Below, piece after piece: positions 50,145 to 62,195 of a DNA stretch of 64,000 bases. Origin of the DNA: Bacillus oleivorans (GTDB taxonomy: Bacteria; Bacillota; Bacilli; Bacillales; JC228); the NCBI RefSeq assembly GCF_900207585.1, contig NZ_OAOP01000002.1, forward strand, positions 1 to 64,000. The letters run 5' to 3'. The translations under genes and the position numbers were made by a program. Position 1 is the stretch's first letter, and every line of letters begins with the position of its first letter. Under the pieces are notes generated by a model. That model searched no databases. It had not been told where the DNA came from and worked only from the letters and a program-made list of their open reading frames with translations.

Positions 50145-51284
50145 TTGGTACAGTCAGCGTATATCCATATCCCATTTTGTCATCAAATCTGCCATTATTG
50201 TGATTTTAATAAATTTTTTATTCAAAACCAGCCTGTTGAAGACTATGTAGCCAGTTTATCTCGGGAAATCGACCTTACACTAGAAAATTATCCGGTTCAA
50301 CAACCGCTTAAGACCATCTATGTGGGAGGCGGTACCCCCACAGCTTTAAATGTCAGCCAGCTATCCCAATTACTCGTGACGATTGAGAGACGTTTACCTT
50401 TAGCAGAATCTGGAGAATTCACCTTTGAAGCGAACCCGGAAGATTTAACGGAAGAGAAACTTTGGCTGTTAAAGAAACATGGAGTGAATCGATTAAGCAT
50501 TGGGGTCCAAACTTTTGATGATGTGGTTCTTGAAGCGATTGGAAGAACACACCGAACAGATGAAGTCCTTAAAGGAATCGAACTTGCAAAAAGCATTGGT
50601 TTTGAGAATATGAGCATCGATTTGATGTATGCACTTCCAAAGCAAACATTAGATAGTGTAAAAAAATCCGTTAACATTGCATTAGGGCTTGGGATTCCGC
50701 ATTTATCGCTATATTCGTTAATTGTGGAACCAAAAACTGTTTTTTATAATTTAATGAGAAAAGGGAAGCTGAAACTTCCAAATCAGGATACAGAAGCAGA
50801 TATGTATGATTACATTATTGATGCATTAAACCGAAATCGATATATCCAATATGAAATCAGTAATTTTGCATTAGAAGGGTATGAAAGTAAACATAATATT
50901 ACTTACTGGGATAATGAACAATATTACGGATTTGGCGCAGGGGCACACAGCTATGTTGCCGGTATCAGAAGAGGCAACATTGGACCGTTAAAGAAATACA
51001 TGTCCTATATAAAAGAAGGGAAACTGCCCGTGATCGAAGAGAATAAATTAAGTAAACTGGAACAGATCGAAGAACAGCTATTTCTCGGCTTAAGAAAAAC
51101 AGCGGGGGTAAATCTGGCTCAATTTGAGCAAAAATTTGGCGAAAAATTAGAATCGATTTACGACCGGCAAATTAGAGATTTAGCCGAAAAGGAACTGGTC
51201 GAACTGACCGACGATTTTATTAGGCTTACGAAAAAGGGAAGATTCTTAGGCAATGAAGTATTCCAAGCGTTCATTCTCGATTAA
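50145..51284 (+). CDS. hemW: HemW, radical SAM heme chaperone
   Basis: 379 residues, TTG start after GGAGGTG. The radical SAM cluster motif CHQICHYCDF (CxxxCxxC plus next Cys absent as in HemW) is at residues 12-20. The glycine motif GGGTPTAL follows. It was long annotated as HemN-like coproporphyrinogen oxidase, but this class lacks extra catalytic residues and carries heme. Located between lepA and hrcA as in B. subtilis. Confidence 0.92.
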   Translation: MVQSAYIHIPFCHQICHYCDFNKFFIQNQPVEDYVASLSREIDLTLENYPVQQPLKTIYVGGGTPTALNVSQLSQLLVTIERRLPLAESGEFTFEANPEDLTEEKLWLLKKHGVNRLSIGVQTFDDVVLEAIGRTHRTDEVLKGIELAKSIGFENMSIDLMYALPKQTLDSVKKSVNIALGLGIPHLSLYSLIVEPKTVFYNLMRKGKLKLPNQDTEADMYDYIIDALNRNRYIQYEISNFALEGYESKHNITYWDNEQYYGFGAGAHSYVAGIRRGNIGPLKKYMSYIKEGKLPVIEENKLSKLEQIEEQLFLGLRKTAGVNLAQFEQKFGEKLESIYDRQIRDLAEKELVELTDDFIRLTKKGRFLGNEVFQAFILD

Positions 51285-51289
51285 ATCCA

Positions 51290-51318
51290 TTGACATCTAA
51301 GGCTCCATTTGATAATTT
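51290..51318 (+). promoter_or_regulatory. sigma-A promoter of the hrcA operon
   Basis: A consensus TTGACA (51290-51295), 17-base spacer and TAATTT (51313-51318). The CIRCE operator begins 11 bases downstream. Confidence 0.8.
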
Positions 51319-51329
51319 AAAGTATAGAT

Positions 51330-51356
51330 TTAGCACTCGGTAATGATGAGTGCTAA
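51330..51356. promoter_or_regulatory. CIRCE operator
   Basis: TTAGCACTC-N9-GAGTGCTAA is a perfect CIRCE. HrcA binds it and represses hrcA-grpE-dnaK-dnaJ until heat shock titrates GroE. It overlaps the transcription start and the leader. Confidence 0.96.
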
Positions 51357-51370
51357 TAGAGGTGATGTGC

Positions 51371-52399
51371 ATGCTTACTGAACGTCAATTATTAATTTTA
51401 CAAGTCATTATTGATGACTTTATTCGTTCTGCACAGCCTGTTGGATCACGTACTTTATCGAAAAAGGAAGAAATCTCCTTTAGCTCAGCTACAATAAGGA
51501 ATGAAATGGCTGACCTTGAAGAATTAGGGTTTATTGAGAAAACTCATACGTCTTCTGGAAGAGTTCCATCTGAAAAAGGTTACAGATACTACGTTGACCA
51601 TTTGCTTTCGCCAAATCGGATTACAGTGGAAGATATGTCAACATTAAGATCCGTCTTTGCAGATCGAATTTTTGAACTTGAAAAGGTTATTCAAAAGTCC
51701 GCTCAAATTATTTCAGACTTAACTGACTATACGTCCATAGCACTGGGTCCAGAATTTAAAGAACATAAGCTAAGAAAGCTTGAGATTGTTCCGATTAATC
51801 AGGAAACAGCTGTGGCTATTATTATAACTGACACAGGTCATGTCGAGAATCGATTGTTTCATCTGCCTTCTATTAAAAATTCAGAGATAGAGAAACTGAT
51901 GAATATTTTGAATGACAAGTTACAAGGGGTCCCTTTATACGATCTGCGCAATAAGTTCTTCAAAGAGGTATCCATTGTTTTAAAAAGTCATATCGAAAAT
52001 TTCGAGGGCATTTTGGCACAGATGGGGGATACTTTAAACGTTTCTTTACATCATAAATTATTCTTTAGCGGTAAAACGAAGATATTAAATCAGCCAGAAT
52101 TTCATGATGTGGAAACCTTTAAGTCTTTAATGTCAGTCATCGAGAATCCATACGAAAGACTCTATCATATAATGCGGAAAAATCCATCTGGAATTCATGT
52201 CAAAATTGGACGCGAAATAAATACCTCTGCGATGGAAAACTGTTCACTGGTTACAGCAACCTATACCGTGGAAGAAGAGCCAATAGGAACGATTGCAGTT
52301 TTGGGACCAAAACGGATGGACTATTCACGAGTCATTACATTGCTCAACTATCTGGGGAATGACTTGACAACCGTTTTGACTAAATTGTATCATTCCTAG
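51371..52399 (+). CDS. hrcA: heat-inducible transcription repressor HrcA
   Basis: 342 residues from the ATG of [17 protein letters not shown], 13 bases after GAGGTG. The N-terminal winged helix-turn-helix contains [20 protein letters not shown]. The GAF-like and dimerisation domains follow, with the C-terminal [20 protein letters not shown]. It represses its own operon through the CIRCE just upstream. A start at 51350 would lie within the CIRCE. Confidence 0.96.
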   Translation: MLTERQLLILQVIIDDFIRSAQPVGSRTLSKKEEISFSSATIRNEMADLEELGFIEKTHTSSGRVPSEKGYRYYVDHLLSPNRITVEDMSTLRSVFADRIFELEKVIQKSAQIISDLTDYTSIALGPEFKEHKLRKLEIVPINQETAVAIIITDTGHVENRLFHLPSIKNSEIEKLMNILNDKLQGVPLYDLRNKFFKEVSIVLKSHIENFEGILAQMGDTLNVSLHHKLFFSGKTKILNQPEFHDVETFKSLMSVIENPYERLYHIMRKNPSGIHVKIGREINTSAMENCSLVTATYTVEEEPIGTIAVLGPKRMDYSRVITLLNYLGNDLTTVLTKLYHS

Positions 52400-52424
52400 A
52401 TTGCACAAAGTTATCTTGAGGGGA

Positions 52425-52450
52425 GAGCGAGTGTCATTTATTTCTCGCTC
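52425..52450 (+). terminator. hairpin between hrcA and grpE
   Basis: GAGCGAG / CTCGCTC, 7-bp stem with a 12-base loop, weak T tract. It may be an attenuator or processing site between hrcA and the chaperone genes. Confidence 0.45.
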
Positions 52451-52533
52451 TTCATTATGGACTTTTTTGAAAATCAAGTTTCAAATACACTAAGTTACTT
52501 TTGTTATACAAACTAAAGAGGAGGTGAATACCG

Positions 52534-53160
52534 TTGGACCATAAAAAAGCAAAACATGACCAAACGGTAATGGAACAAGAACTAAATATGGAACATGTCA
52601 TATCATACGCAGAAGAGACAGCTTCTGCAAATGAGGCAGAAGAAGCTGTTAAGCCTGAAGAAAATACCACAAATCGGGCAGAAGATGAAAAAGATGCACT
52701 TACTCTGGCTAATGAAAGAATACAAGAGCTGGAACAAAAATTAGAAGAGGCAGAAAACAAGCAATTAAGAATGCATGCTGACTTTGAAAATTTTAAACGC
52801 CGCCTCCAAAATGAAAAGCAAATGATCGAAAAATATAAGGCGCAAAGCCTTGTAACTGATCTTTTGCCAGCTTTAGATAACTTTGAGAGAGCACTAAAAG
52901 CTGATCAAGTCGATGACTCTCTGCGTCCTTTTTTTCAAGGGATGGAAATGGTGTATAAAAGCATCTTAGAAGCTATGAAAAATGCTGGTGTAGAGCAGAT
53001 TGAGTCAGTTGGCAAAGCATTTGATCCTCACCAGCATCAAGCTGTTATGAAGGAAAGCAGCAGTGAACACGAGCCTGATACTGTAATAGAGGAATTTCAA
53101 AAGGGCTATAAACTGAAAGACAGAGTGATTCGTCCATCTATGGTTAAAGTAAGTGAATAA
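52534..53160 (+). CDS. grpE: GrpE nucleotide exchange factor
   Basis: 208 residues, TTG start 8 bases after GAGGAGGTG. A long acidic N-terminal region and coiled coil (about 50-85) lead to the signature [12 protein letters not shown] and the C-terminal beta-wing ([20 protein letters not shown]). It releases ADP from DnaK. Order hrcA-grpE-dnaK-dnaJ is typical of Firmicutes. Confidence 0.96.
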   Translation: MDHKKAKHDQTVMEQELNMEHVISYAEETASANEAEEAVKPEENTTNRAEDEKDALTLANERIQELEQKLEEAENKQLRMHADFENFKRRLQNEKQMIEKYKAQSLVTDLLPALDNFERALKADQVDDSLRPFFQGMEMVYKSILEAMKNAGVEQIESVGKAFDPHQHQAVMKESSSEHEPDTVIEEFQKGYKLKDRVIRPSMVKVSE

Positions 53161-53176
53161 TCTACATACGTGATAG

Positions 53177-55024
<1,848 letters not shown>

Positions 55025-55042
55025 TTAGCATAAAACAAAAAG

Positions 55043-55077
55043 GTCAAAGCTGGCAAATCTGGCTTTGGCTTTTTTTA
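55043..55077 (+). terminator. terminator after dnaK
   Basis: TCAAAGC / GCTTTGG stem with an inner CTGG/CTGG region, followed by CTTTTTTT. It separates dnaK from dnaJ, which has its own promoter. Confidence 0.7.
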
Positions 55078-55213
55078 AGAAGCTGTTTTCTAAAAGATTG
55101 TTCTTCTGATGATGCATTTTTGAATGAAATAAGCTATTTGCAACAATCTATGCGAAAACAGCCTTTAAGATAGGTTTATAGTGGAGAAAGCTTATAACGA
55201 TACGTTTTCTATA

Positions 55214-55243
55214 TTGTCACAGCCAAAAAATTAATGGTACAAT
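55214..55243 (+). promoter_or_regulatory. sigma-A promoter of dnaJ
   Basis: TTGTCA, 18-base spacer, TACAAT. It lies about 35 bases before the dnaJ start. Confidence 0.7.
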
Positions 55244-55277
55244 ACTCTTTATGTGATACAAATCGGGAGTGAGTGTC

Positions 55278-56399
55278 TTGAGTAAAAGGGATTACTATGA
55301 AGTACTGGGCGTCAATAAAAGCGCCAGTAAAGATGATATAAAAAAAGCATACCGAAAACTTTCTAAAAAATATCATCCTGACATTAATAAAGAAGCCGAT
55401 GCAGCCGAAAAGTTTAAAGAGGTTAAGGAAGCCTATGAAGTTTTAAGCGATGACCAAAAGAGAGCCCAATATGATCGATTTGGGCATCAAGATCCAAACC
55501 AAGGCTTTGGCGGCTTTGGTGGAAGTGATTTTGGCGGCGGCTTTGGCTTTGAAGATATCTTTGAAACGTTTTTCGGCGGCGGCTCTTCGCGCAGAAGAGA
55601 TCCAAATGCGCCAAGACAGGGTGCGGATTTGCAATATACAATGACTTTATCATTTGAGGAAGCCGCTTTTGGAAAAGAAACAACCATTGAGATCCCAAAA
55701 GAAGAAACATGTTCTACTTGTACCGGCAGCGGGGCAAAACCAGGGACCAAACCAGAAACATGTTCTTATTGTCATGGGACAGGTCAACTAAGCCAGGAGC
55801 AAAATACAGCATTTGGCCGGATTGTCAATCGCCGTGTTTGTCACCACTGTAGCGGAACGGGACAAATTATCAAAGAAAAGTGTTCAACTTGCGGGGGAAC
55901 AGGCAAAGTTAAAAAACGCAAAAAAATTGAAGTGAAAATTCCAGCAGGGATTGACGATGGTCAGCAGCTGCGTGTGTCTGGCCAAGGTGAACCGGGTGTT
56001 AACGGGGGACCTGCAGGAGACTTGTATATCGTATTCCGCGTACAACGACATGAGTTTTTTGAAAGGGACGGCGACGATATTTATTGCGAAATGCCGATTA
56101 CCTTTGTTCAAGCATCGCTTGGAGATGAAGTGGAAGTTCCGACTCTTCATGGCCGAGTCAAATTGAAAATTCCAGCCGGAACCCAGACAGGAACGAGATT
56201 CCGATTGAAAGGAAAAGGGGTTCCAAACGTGAGAGGATATGGAGTCGGCGATCAGCATGTTCGCGTAAAAATCGTGACACCAACCAAACTTACTGAAAAA
56301 CAGAAACAATTATTGCGTGAATTTGCTGAACTGAGCGGTACCGTCACAGATGAGCAGCAGGAAAGTTTTTTTGATAAAGTAAAAAAAGCATTTAGATAA
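55278..56399 (+). CDS. dnaJ: chaperone DnaJ (Hsp40)
   Basis: 373 residues from the TTG that yields [12 protein letters not shown]; the GTG three codons earlier is possible. J domain with HPD in KYHPDINKE, Gly/Phe-rich linker ([16 protein letters not shown]), four zinc CxxCxGxG repeats ([32 protein letters not shown]), and C-terminal domain. It stimulates DnaK ATPase. It has its own promoter after a terminator, so it is partly uncoupled from CIRCE. Confidence 0.96.
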   Translation: MSKRDYYEVLGVNKSASKDDIKKAYRKLSKKYHPDINKEADAAEKFKEVKEAYEVLSDDQKRAQYDRFGHQDPNQGFGGFGGSDFGGGFGFEDIFETFFGGGSSRRRDPNAPRQGADLQYTMTLSFEEAAFGKETTIEIPKEETCSTCTGSGAKPGTKPETCSYCHGTGQLSQEQNTAFGRIVNRRVCHHCSGTGQIIKEKCSTCGGTGKVKKRKKIEVKIPAGIDDGQQLRVSGQGEPGVNGGPAGDLYIVFRVQRHEFFERDGDDIYCEMPITFVQASLGDEVEVPTLHGRVKLKIPAGTQTGTRFRLKGKGVPNVRGYGVGDQHVRVKIVTPTKLTEKQKQLLREFAELSGTVTDEQQESFFDKVKKAFR

Positions 56400-56419
56400 T
56401 AAATAGGGAGTTGGTAGAG

Positions 56420-57358
56420 TTGAAATGGTCGGAAATATGTATCCAAACAACCAATGAAGCAATTGAACCAGTTTCAAATATTCTTCATGAAGCTGGCGCG
56501 AGTGGGGTTGTCATTGAGGATCCTTTCGAATTAGTAAAGGAGAGAGAGGAGCAATTCGGAGAAATCTACCAACTCAATCCCGATGATTACCCGCGAGAAG
56601 GCGTCCTAGTCAAAGCTTATTTACCTGTTAATAGCTTCCTTGGCGAAACCGTTGAGGAAATTAAAGAAGCGATTCGGAATCTAACTACGTTCGATATTGA
56701 TATAGGGGCAAACAAAGTAACGATTTCAGAGGTTCATGAAGAAGAATGGGCGACTGCCTGGAAAAAGTATTATAATCCTGTGAAAATTTCAGAACGTTTT
56801 ACGATTGTTCCGACTTGGGAGCAGTATACACCAGTCAGCAGCGACGAACTGATTATCGAACTAGATCCCGGTATGGCATTTGGTACTGGAACACATCCGA
56901 CAACTGTTATGTGTATTCAGGCACTTGAAAGAACCGTGAAACCAGGAGATACGGTAATTGATGTAGGAACGGGTTCCGGTGTATTAAGTGTGGCGGCCGC
57001 ACTTTTGGGATCTAAGCAGGTATTAGCGTTAGATCTTGATGAAGTTGCAGTTCAATCTGCCATTCTCAACACAAAATTAAATAAAGTTCATGAGATTGTG
57101 ACCGTACGGAAGGGAAATCTGTTAGAAGAGGTATCCGGGGAAGCAGATGTAATTGTAGCAAATATATTAGCAGAAGTTATCGTACGATTTACAGAAGATG
57201 CCTATAATCGTATTAAAAAAGGCGGATACTTTATTACATCAGGGATTATCAATCTGAAAAAGCAACTGGTAAAGGATTCCCTGATAAAAGATGGATTTGA
57301 GATTGTTGAAATACTTACGATGGAAGACTGGGTTGCTTTTATCGCTAAGAAAAAATAA
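56420..57358 (+). CDS. prmA: ribosomal protein L11 methyltransferase
   Basis: 312 residues from the TTG of [14 protein letters not shown], close to B. subtilis PrmA. SAM motif I is [12 protein letters not shown] near residue 180, preceded by [21 protein letters not shown] is the catalytic-pocket motif. It trimethylates L11. Located after dnaJ as in B. subtilis. Confidence 0.95.
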   Translation: MKWSEICIQTTNEAIEPVSNILHEAGASGVVIEDPFELVKEREEQFGEIYQLNPDDYPREGVLVKAYLPVNSFLGETVEEIKEAIRNLTTFDIDIGANKVTISEVHEEEWATAWKKYYNPVKISERFTIVPTWEQYTPVSSDELIIELDPGMAFGTGTHPTTVMCIQALERTVKPGDTVIDVGTGSGVLSVAAALLGSKQVLALDLDEVAVQSAILNTKLNKVHEIVTVRKGNLLEEVSGEADVIVANILAEVIVRFTEDAYNRIKKGGYFITSGIINLKKQLVKDSLIKDGFEIVEILTMEDWVAFIAKKK

Positions 57359-57373
57359 GACTAGGTGAATCTA

Positions 57374-58126
57374 ATGCAACGTTACTTTATTGGCTTTGAC
57401 CATGTTGAAGATGACCAAATATGGATTAGCGGCGAGGACGCACATCATATTTCACGTGTTATGAGAATGAAAGCAGGGGACAGCTTTATTGCTGTACTGC
57501 CAGACGGGTCTTCCTCTCAATGTAAAATTTTACAGACAGCAGAGTCAAAGGTCTTCGCTAAAGCTTTGGGATGGAAGCAAGAAGAAAAAGAATTGCCAAT
57601 AAAAGTTGCGATTGGGAGCGGTCTGCCTAAAGGGGATAAATTAGAATGGATCATTCAAAAGGGAACAGAACTGGGTGCTCATACATTTATCCCTTTTAAT
57701 GCTGCTCGCTCTATTGTAAAGTGGGATCCTAAAAAGTCCGAAAAAAAGCTGGTCAGATGGGAAAAAATTGCAAAGGAAGCAGCAGAACAATCCCACAGAA
57801 CAACGGTCCCAGGCATTACCCCGCCTGTAGAGTTAATGAAACTGATTGAAACAGGACTTGAATATAGGTTTAAGGTAATTGCTTATGAAGAGGAAGCCAA
57901 AAATGGACATTCCTCAAAATTTGCATCGTTATTAGCTAAAATGACCCCTGGTGATTCCCTATTAGTTATATTTGGACCGGAGGGCGGTTTAACTGCAGAA
58001 GAGGTATCAATACTAGAGAATAATGGTTTTATCTCTGTTGGGTTAGGACCTAGAATATTAAGGACAGAAACGGCACCGCTTTATGTTTTGTCTGCCATTT
58101 CTTATCATTTTGAATTAATGAGGTGA
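57374..58126 (+). CDS. rsmE: 16S rRNA m3U1498 methyltransferase
   Basis: 250 residues from the ATG after AGGTGAAT. SPOUT-class fold: N-terminal PUA-like RNA-binding part (GEDAHHISRVMRMKAGD) and a C-terminal knot with FGPEGGLTAEE and GLGPRILRTETA. It methylates U1498 in the decoding site. B. subtilis calls it YqeU. Its stop is followed by mtaB after 5 bases. Confidence 0.95.
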   Translation: MQRYFIGFDHVEDDQIWISGEDAHHISRVMRMKAGDSFIAVLPDGSSSQCKILQTAESKVFAKALGWKQEEKELPIKVAIGSGLPKGDKLEWIIQKGTELGAHTFIPFNAARSIVKWDPKKSEKKLVRWEKIAKEAAEQSHRTTVPGITPPVELMKLIETGLEYRFKVIAYEEEAKNGHSSKFASLLAKMTPGDSLLVIFGPEGGLTAEEVSILENNGFISVGLGPRILRTETAPLYVLSAISYHFELMR

Positions 58127-58131
58127 AAATA

Positions 58132-59483
58132 ATGCCATCCGTAGCATTTCATACATTAGGATGTAAAGTGAATCATTACGAAACAGAAGCCATTTGGCAA
58201 TTGTTTCAGCAAGAAGGCTATGAAAGAACTGATTTCGAAAAAACAGCTGATGTTTATGTAATCAATACTTGTACAGTTACGAATACTGGTGATAAAAAGA
58301 GCAGACAGGTGATTCGCAGAGCAATTCGGAAAAATCCGGACGCTGTTATTTGTGTAACTGGCTGTTATGCACAAACATCACCGGCAGAAATTATGGCAAT
58401 CCCTGGCGTTGATATTGTGGTGGGAACGCAAGACCGAAAAAAATGCTGGACTATATTGAGCAATATAAGCATGAAAGACGGCCAATCAATGGTGTTCGTA
58501 ACATCATGAAGAATCGTGTATACGAGGAGTTAGATGTTCCAGGCTTTACAGATCGTACGAGGGCATCTCTTAAAATCCAGGAAGGATGTAACAATTTTTG
58601 TACGTTCTGTATTATTCCTTGGGCGCGCGGACTCATGCGTTCCCGTGACCCGCAGGAAGTCATCCGTCAAGCCCAGCAGCTTGTGGATGCCGGTTATAAA
58701 GAAATCGTCCTAACTGGAATTCATACTGGCGGATATGGGGAAGATCTGAAGGACTATAACTTGGCAAGACTACTGCAGGATCTTGAGAAAAAAGTTATTG
58801 GTTTAAAGCGTCTTCGTATCTCTTCCATTGAAGCAAGTCAATTGACAGACGAAGTAATAGATGTGATTCGTCATTCTTCTATCTTAGTACCTCACTTCCA
58901 TATCCCAATTCAATCCGGTTCTAACACCGTTTTGAAACGGATGAGAAGAAAGTATTCAATGGAGTTTTTCGCAGATCGACTTAATAAATTGAAAGAAGTA
59001 ATGCCAAATCTGGCTATTACATCAGACGTCATTGTAGGTTTCCCGGGGGAAACGGAAGAAGAGTTTATGGAAACTTATAATTTTGTGAAAGAACACCGTT
59101 TCTCTGAGCTTCATGTATTCCCTTACTCTAAGAGAACAGGGACACCTGCTGCGAGAATGGAAGATCAAGTTGATGAGGAAGTAAAAAATGAACGAGTTCA
59201 TCGTCTTATTACCTTATCTGATCAATTAAGCAAAGAGTATGCCTCCCAATTTGAAAATGAAGTTCTAGAAGTGATTCCTGAAGAAAAGTACAAAGAGGAC
59301 CCAGAAAGCGGACTTTACGAAGGCTTTACCGGCAATTATTTAAAAGTCGTGTTCCCAGCGTCTGAGGATATGGTTGGGAAGCTAGTAAAAGTAAAAATCA
59401 CAAAACCGGGTTATCCATATTGTGAAGGGAATTTTGTCAGAGTCCTCGATGAGCAATTAGAACAGCAAAGGACAGCGATTTGA
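58132..59483 (+). pseudogene. mtaB: MtaB tRNA ms2t6A methylthiotransferase, split by a -1 frameshift
   Basis: The two halves match a single B. subtilis MtaB (YqeV). Frame one, 58132-58509, ends soon after GTQDRKK; the true continuation MLDYIEQYKHERRP is in the -1 frame from 58443. The break lies in a run of seven A (58437-58443), where eight would keep the frame. The three UPF0004 cysteines (LGCKV, INTCTV, TGCYA) and the radical SAM CNNFCTFC are intact on either side, so both parts are under selection. The run in frame is A AAA AAA, a classical slippery heptamer, so programmed -1 frameshifting, a sequencing indel or recent decay are all possible. Confidence 0.9.
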
Positions 59484-59497
59484 AGGGAGCAGTTATA

Positions 59498-60163
59498 ATG
59501 GAAAAAATAGCAGGTATGATCGACCATACATTGTTAAAACCAGAAGCTACAAAGGAGCAAATTTTAAAGCTTTGTGCGGAAGCGAAAGAGTATAAATTTG
59601 CAAGTGTTTGTGTAAATCCTTATTGGGTGAAGCTTGCCAGTGAACAGCTAAAGGGCTCAGACGTTAAAGTATGTACGGTTATTGGTTTTCCGTTAGGAGC
59701 CAATACTCCCGCAGTTAAGGCGTTTGAAACAAAGAATGCAATCGAAAATGGAGCAGGCGAAGTCGATATGGTAATCAATATCGGTGCTTTAAAAGACGGT
59801 TTATACGATATGGTCTTAGAAGATATTCGGGCCGTTGTAGAGGCAGCCGGAAATGTTTTAACAAAAGTGATTATTGAAACGGCGCTTTTGACAGATGATG
59901 AAAAAGTGAAAGCGTGTGAATTAGCGGTACAAGCGGGTGCCGATTTTGTCAAAACTTCTACAGGATTCTCTAAAGGTGGAGCAACAGCGCATGACGTTGC
60001 TTTAATGAGAAAAACAGTAGGACCTAATATTGGTGTTAAAGCATCCGGCGGTGTTAGAAATGCCCAAGATGCCGAAAAAATGATAGAAGCCGGTGCAACC
60101 CGTCTGGGGGCGAGCTCTGGAGTCGATATTGTTAAAGGATTAACCGCTAAAACGGATTACTGA
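59498..60163 (+). CDS. deoC: deoxyribose-phosphate aldolase
   Basis: 221 residues from the ATG after AGGGAG. Class I aldolase: the Schiff-base lysine is in GVKASGG, with the proton-relay lysine in FVKTSTGF. It splits deoxyribose 5-phosphate to acetaldehyde and glyceraldehyde 3-phosphate. In B. subtilis deoC lies with dra-nupC-pdp elsewhere, so its insertion here between mtaB and yqeW is a lineage-specific change. It has its own terminator. Confidence 0.94.
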   Translation: MEKIAGMIDHTLLKPEATKEQILKLCAEAKEYKFASVCVNPYWVKLASEQLKGSDVKVCTVIGFPLGANTPAVKAFETKNAIENGAGEVDMVINIGALKDGLYDMVLEDIRAVVEAAGNVLTKVIIETALLTDDEKVKACELAVQAGADFVKTSTGFSKGGATAHDVALMRKTVGPNIGVKASGGVRNAQDAEKMIEAGATRLGASSGVDIVKGLTAKTDY

Positions 60164-60171
60164 TGCTTTGT

Positions 60172-60228
60172 AAGGGTCAGCCCACCAGTGCAATAAAGTA
60201 TTAGCGCTGGCGGGCTGACCCTTTTTTA
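60172..60228. terminator. long terminator between deoC and yqeW
   Basis: AAGGGTCAGCCC (60172-60183) pairs with GGGCTGACCCTT (60212-60223), with a further CCAG/CTGG step, then TTTTTT. A-rich on the other strand allows use by both genes. Confidence 0.75.
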
Positions 60229-61149
60229 ACCCTTTCCATGAATTCTTTCAATAAGCATGGCAAAAGCTTGAGAAAAAGGAAGAACGAATAGAGAGGTTAC
60301 TACATTGAATACTACGCTTGAGTGTGCTAATTGGACAGCAGGAGATACGGCCCATCCTGAAGCCATGTCTGCCAGGATTCCAGTAAACGGGAAAAATGAA
60401 AGGACGCCGATAATGTTTAACCAAATGTGAGCATAAGCGGTTAATTTGGCTTCTTTTTTTGCACCGATACTCGCCATCCATCCAGTAATACACGTACCGA
60501 CATTGGCTCCGAGCATAGCGGCTATTGCTGCGTCTAAATGAATGGTTCCGCCGACCAAAAAACTCATAAGAATTCCGATAGTAGCCGAACTTGAATGAAT
60601 ACATGCCGTAAAAATCATTCCTAATAAAAGCGAAAAAAGCAAGCTCTCATTCATAAGCTGAAACCCCTTGTCCACAATAGAAAGAGCTGATAAGGGATCA
60701 GAAATCCATTTAAATCCTCTCATTGCCGTAAAGATTGTACCAACTCCAAATAGAATAAAACCAATAGAGCGGATATTCTCCCTCCCCATTCCAATCATGA
60801 AAGCGCCTAATATAAGGAGTGGAAAGGTATACTGTTCAATCGGAAAGGTCATAAATTCGGCGGTAAAGGTCGTTCCTATATTTGTACCCAGAATAATTCC
60901 GATTGTCTGGGAGAAAGTAAGTGCGCCAGCGGAAACTAAGCCCACTGTCAGCACCATCACAGCCGAGCTTGACTGTAAGAATCCGGTTACCACAATACTT
61001 GCCGCCATCCCTTTTATAGGTTTGTTCGTAAACCGGAAAAGCCAATTATTTAATCTTACTCCTGTAAAAGAAAATAAGCCGCTCCGCATTAGATACATGC
61101 CACTTAAGAAAAGCCCAATACAGACCGCAAAGGTCAGGAAATAAAGCAT
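60226..61149 (-). CDS. yqeW: Na/Pi cotransporter family protein YqeW
   Basis: 307 residues, 8 or so membrane helices. The two inverted Na/Pi motifs are seen as LQSSSAVMVL and IHSSSATIGI, each near TNIGTT / ANVGTC loops, as in NptA-like symporters. It probably imports phosphate with sodium. There is no C-terminal PhoU-like domain. It lies leftward between deoC and rpsU, as yqeW does beside rpsU in B. subtilis. Confidence 0.9.
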   Translation of the reverse strand: MLYFLTFAVCIGLFLSGMYLMRSGLFSFTGVRLNNWLFRFTNKPIKGMAASIVVTGFLQSSSAVMVLTVGLVSAGALTFSQTIGIILGTNIGTTFTAEFMTFPIEQYTFPLLILGAFMIGMGRENIRSIGFILFGVGTIFTAMRGFKWISDPLSALSIVDKGFQLMNESLLFSLLLGMIFTACIHSSSATIGILMSFLVGGTIHLDAAIAAMLGANVGTCITGWMASIGAKKEAKLTAYAHIWLNIIGVLSFFPFTGILADMASGWAVSPAVQLAHSSVVFNVVTSLFVLPFSQAFAMLIERIHGKG

Positions 61150-61307
61150 ATAAACACCTTCTACACTTCTATTAGGAAAGTGGATGTGGTGATTACTTGC
61201 ACACCCCTTTAACTAAAATGTATGGCCGTTCTGATAGGGACATGTCCAATCGCTTTAAAATTTTGCGAATAAAATAGTATAAGTTTTACTAAGATAATAA
61301 GCACTTG

Positions 61308-61336
61308 TTGACCTAGTGCAAACAGTGTATTATAAT
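61308..61336 (+). promoter_or_regulatory. sigma-A promoter of rpsU
   Basis: TTGACC, 17-base spacer and a perfect TATAAT, followed by a leader of about 105 bases before rpsU. Confidence 0.8.
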
Positions 61337-61341
61337 TCTAA

Positions 61342-61379
61342 GGTACATGATTTTTTAGGTACATGACCCAAGAGGGTCA
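61342..61379 (+). promoter_or_regulatory. rpsU leader with direct repeat and hairpin
   Basis: GGTACATGA occurs at 61342-61350 and 61358-61366. The hairpin TGACCC-AAGA-GGGTCA (61364-61379) overlaps the second copy. It may be a protein-binding or stability element in the S21 leader. Confidence 0.4.
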
Positions 61380-61448
61380 ACTTTGCTTCAACGATAGGAG
61401 AGTCACCTTTGATTCTACTGTGTTGTGTTTCGGAGGGAGGGATAAAGA

Positions 61449-61622
61449 ATGTCGAAAACGATCGTTCGTAAAAACGAGTCGCTTGAGGATGCTCTTCGTC
61501 GCTTCAAACGCTCTGTATCCAAAACTGGAACTTTACAAGAATATAGAAAGCGTGAGTTTTACGAGAAACCAAGCGTAAAACGCAAGAAGAAATCTGAAGC
61601 TGCTAGAAAACGTAAGTTCTAA
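61449..61622 (+). CDS. rpsU: 30S ribosomal protein S21
   Basis: 57 residues, highly basic, starting [19 protein letters not shown] and ending [12 protein letters not shown], typical bS21. GGAGGG precedes the ATG. It is the first gene of rpsU-yqeY, with a long leader from its own promoter. B. subtilis has the same order. Confidence 0.96.
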   Translation: MSKTIVRKNESLEDALRRFKRSVSKTGTLQEYRKREFYEKPSVKRKKKSEAARKRKF

Positions 61623-61637
61623 GAAGGTGTAGGATGT

Positions 61638-62084
61638 ATGAGTCTTGTTCAGCGACTAAATGATGATATGAAACAAGCTATGAAAAATAAAGAAAAAGAA
61701 AAGCTCTCTGTTATTAGGATGCTCAAGGCTTCTTTACAAAACGAGGCTATTAAGGTTGGGAAATCAGAGCTTTCCGAGGAAGAAGAGCTTACCGTCCTTT
61801 CTCGCGAACTCAAACAAAGAAAAGACTCCCTCCATGAGTTTGAAAAAGCAGGAAGAGACGATTTAGTAGAAAAAATTCAAACTGAACTTCGGTTTGTTGA
61901 AGAATATTTGCCTGAACAGCTTTCTGAAGAGGAACTAAGTGCAATTATTGATGAAGTCATTTCAAGCTTAGGAGCAACTTCTAAATCAGAGATGGGTAAG
62001 GTAATGGGAGCTGTTATTCCGAAAGTGAAAGGAAAAGCAGAAGGCTCACTCGTTAACAAGCTAGTCATGCAAAAGCTTTCTTAA
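61638..62084 (+). CDS. yqeY: YqeY, GatB/YqeY domain protein
   Basis: 148 residues, an all-helical protein with the C-terminal GatB/YqeY domain ([20 protein letters not shown]). This tail resembles the tRNA-binding domain of GatB, but the free protein has no established function. GGTGTAGG precedes the ATG, 15 bases after rpsU. Confidence 0.92.
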   Translation: MSLVQRLNDDMKQAMKNKEKEKLSVIRMLKASLQNEAIKVGKSELSEEEELTVLSRELKQRKDSLHEFEKAGRDDLVEKIQTELRFVEEYLPEQLSEEELSAIIDEVISSLGATSKSEMGKVMGAVIPKVKGKAEGSLVNKLVMQKLS

Positions 62085-62088
62085 TATA

Positions 62089-62122
62089 AAAGACTGCAGT
62101 CAAAAGGCTGCAGTCTTTTTTA
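62089..62122 (+). terminator. terminator of rpsU-yqeY
   Basis: AAAGACTGCAG / CTGCAGTCTTT, perfect 11-bp stem with an 8-base loop, followed by TTTT. Confidence 0.8.
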
Positions 62123-62195
62123 ATAAATGGGGTCTGGAATTTGGTTACGGGTTCCGCTCCAAGTGGTTCATGAACTAATTCTTGAATGGAGCTAA

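Noticed and set aside
61363-61578. 71-codon frame over the rpsU leader
   Set aside because: It is out of frame with rpsU, which is certain, and begins in the leader hairpin.
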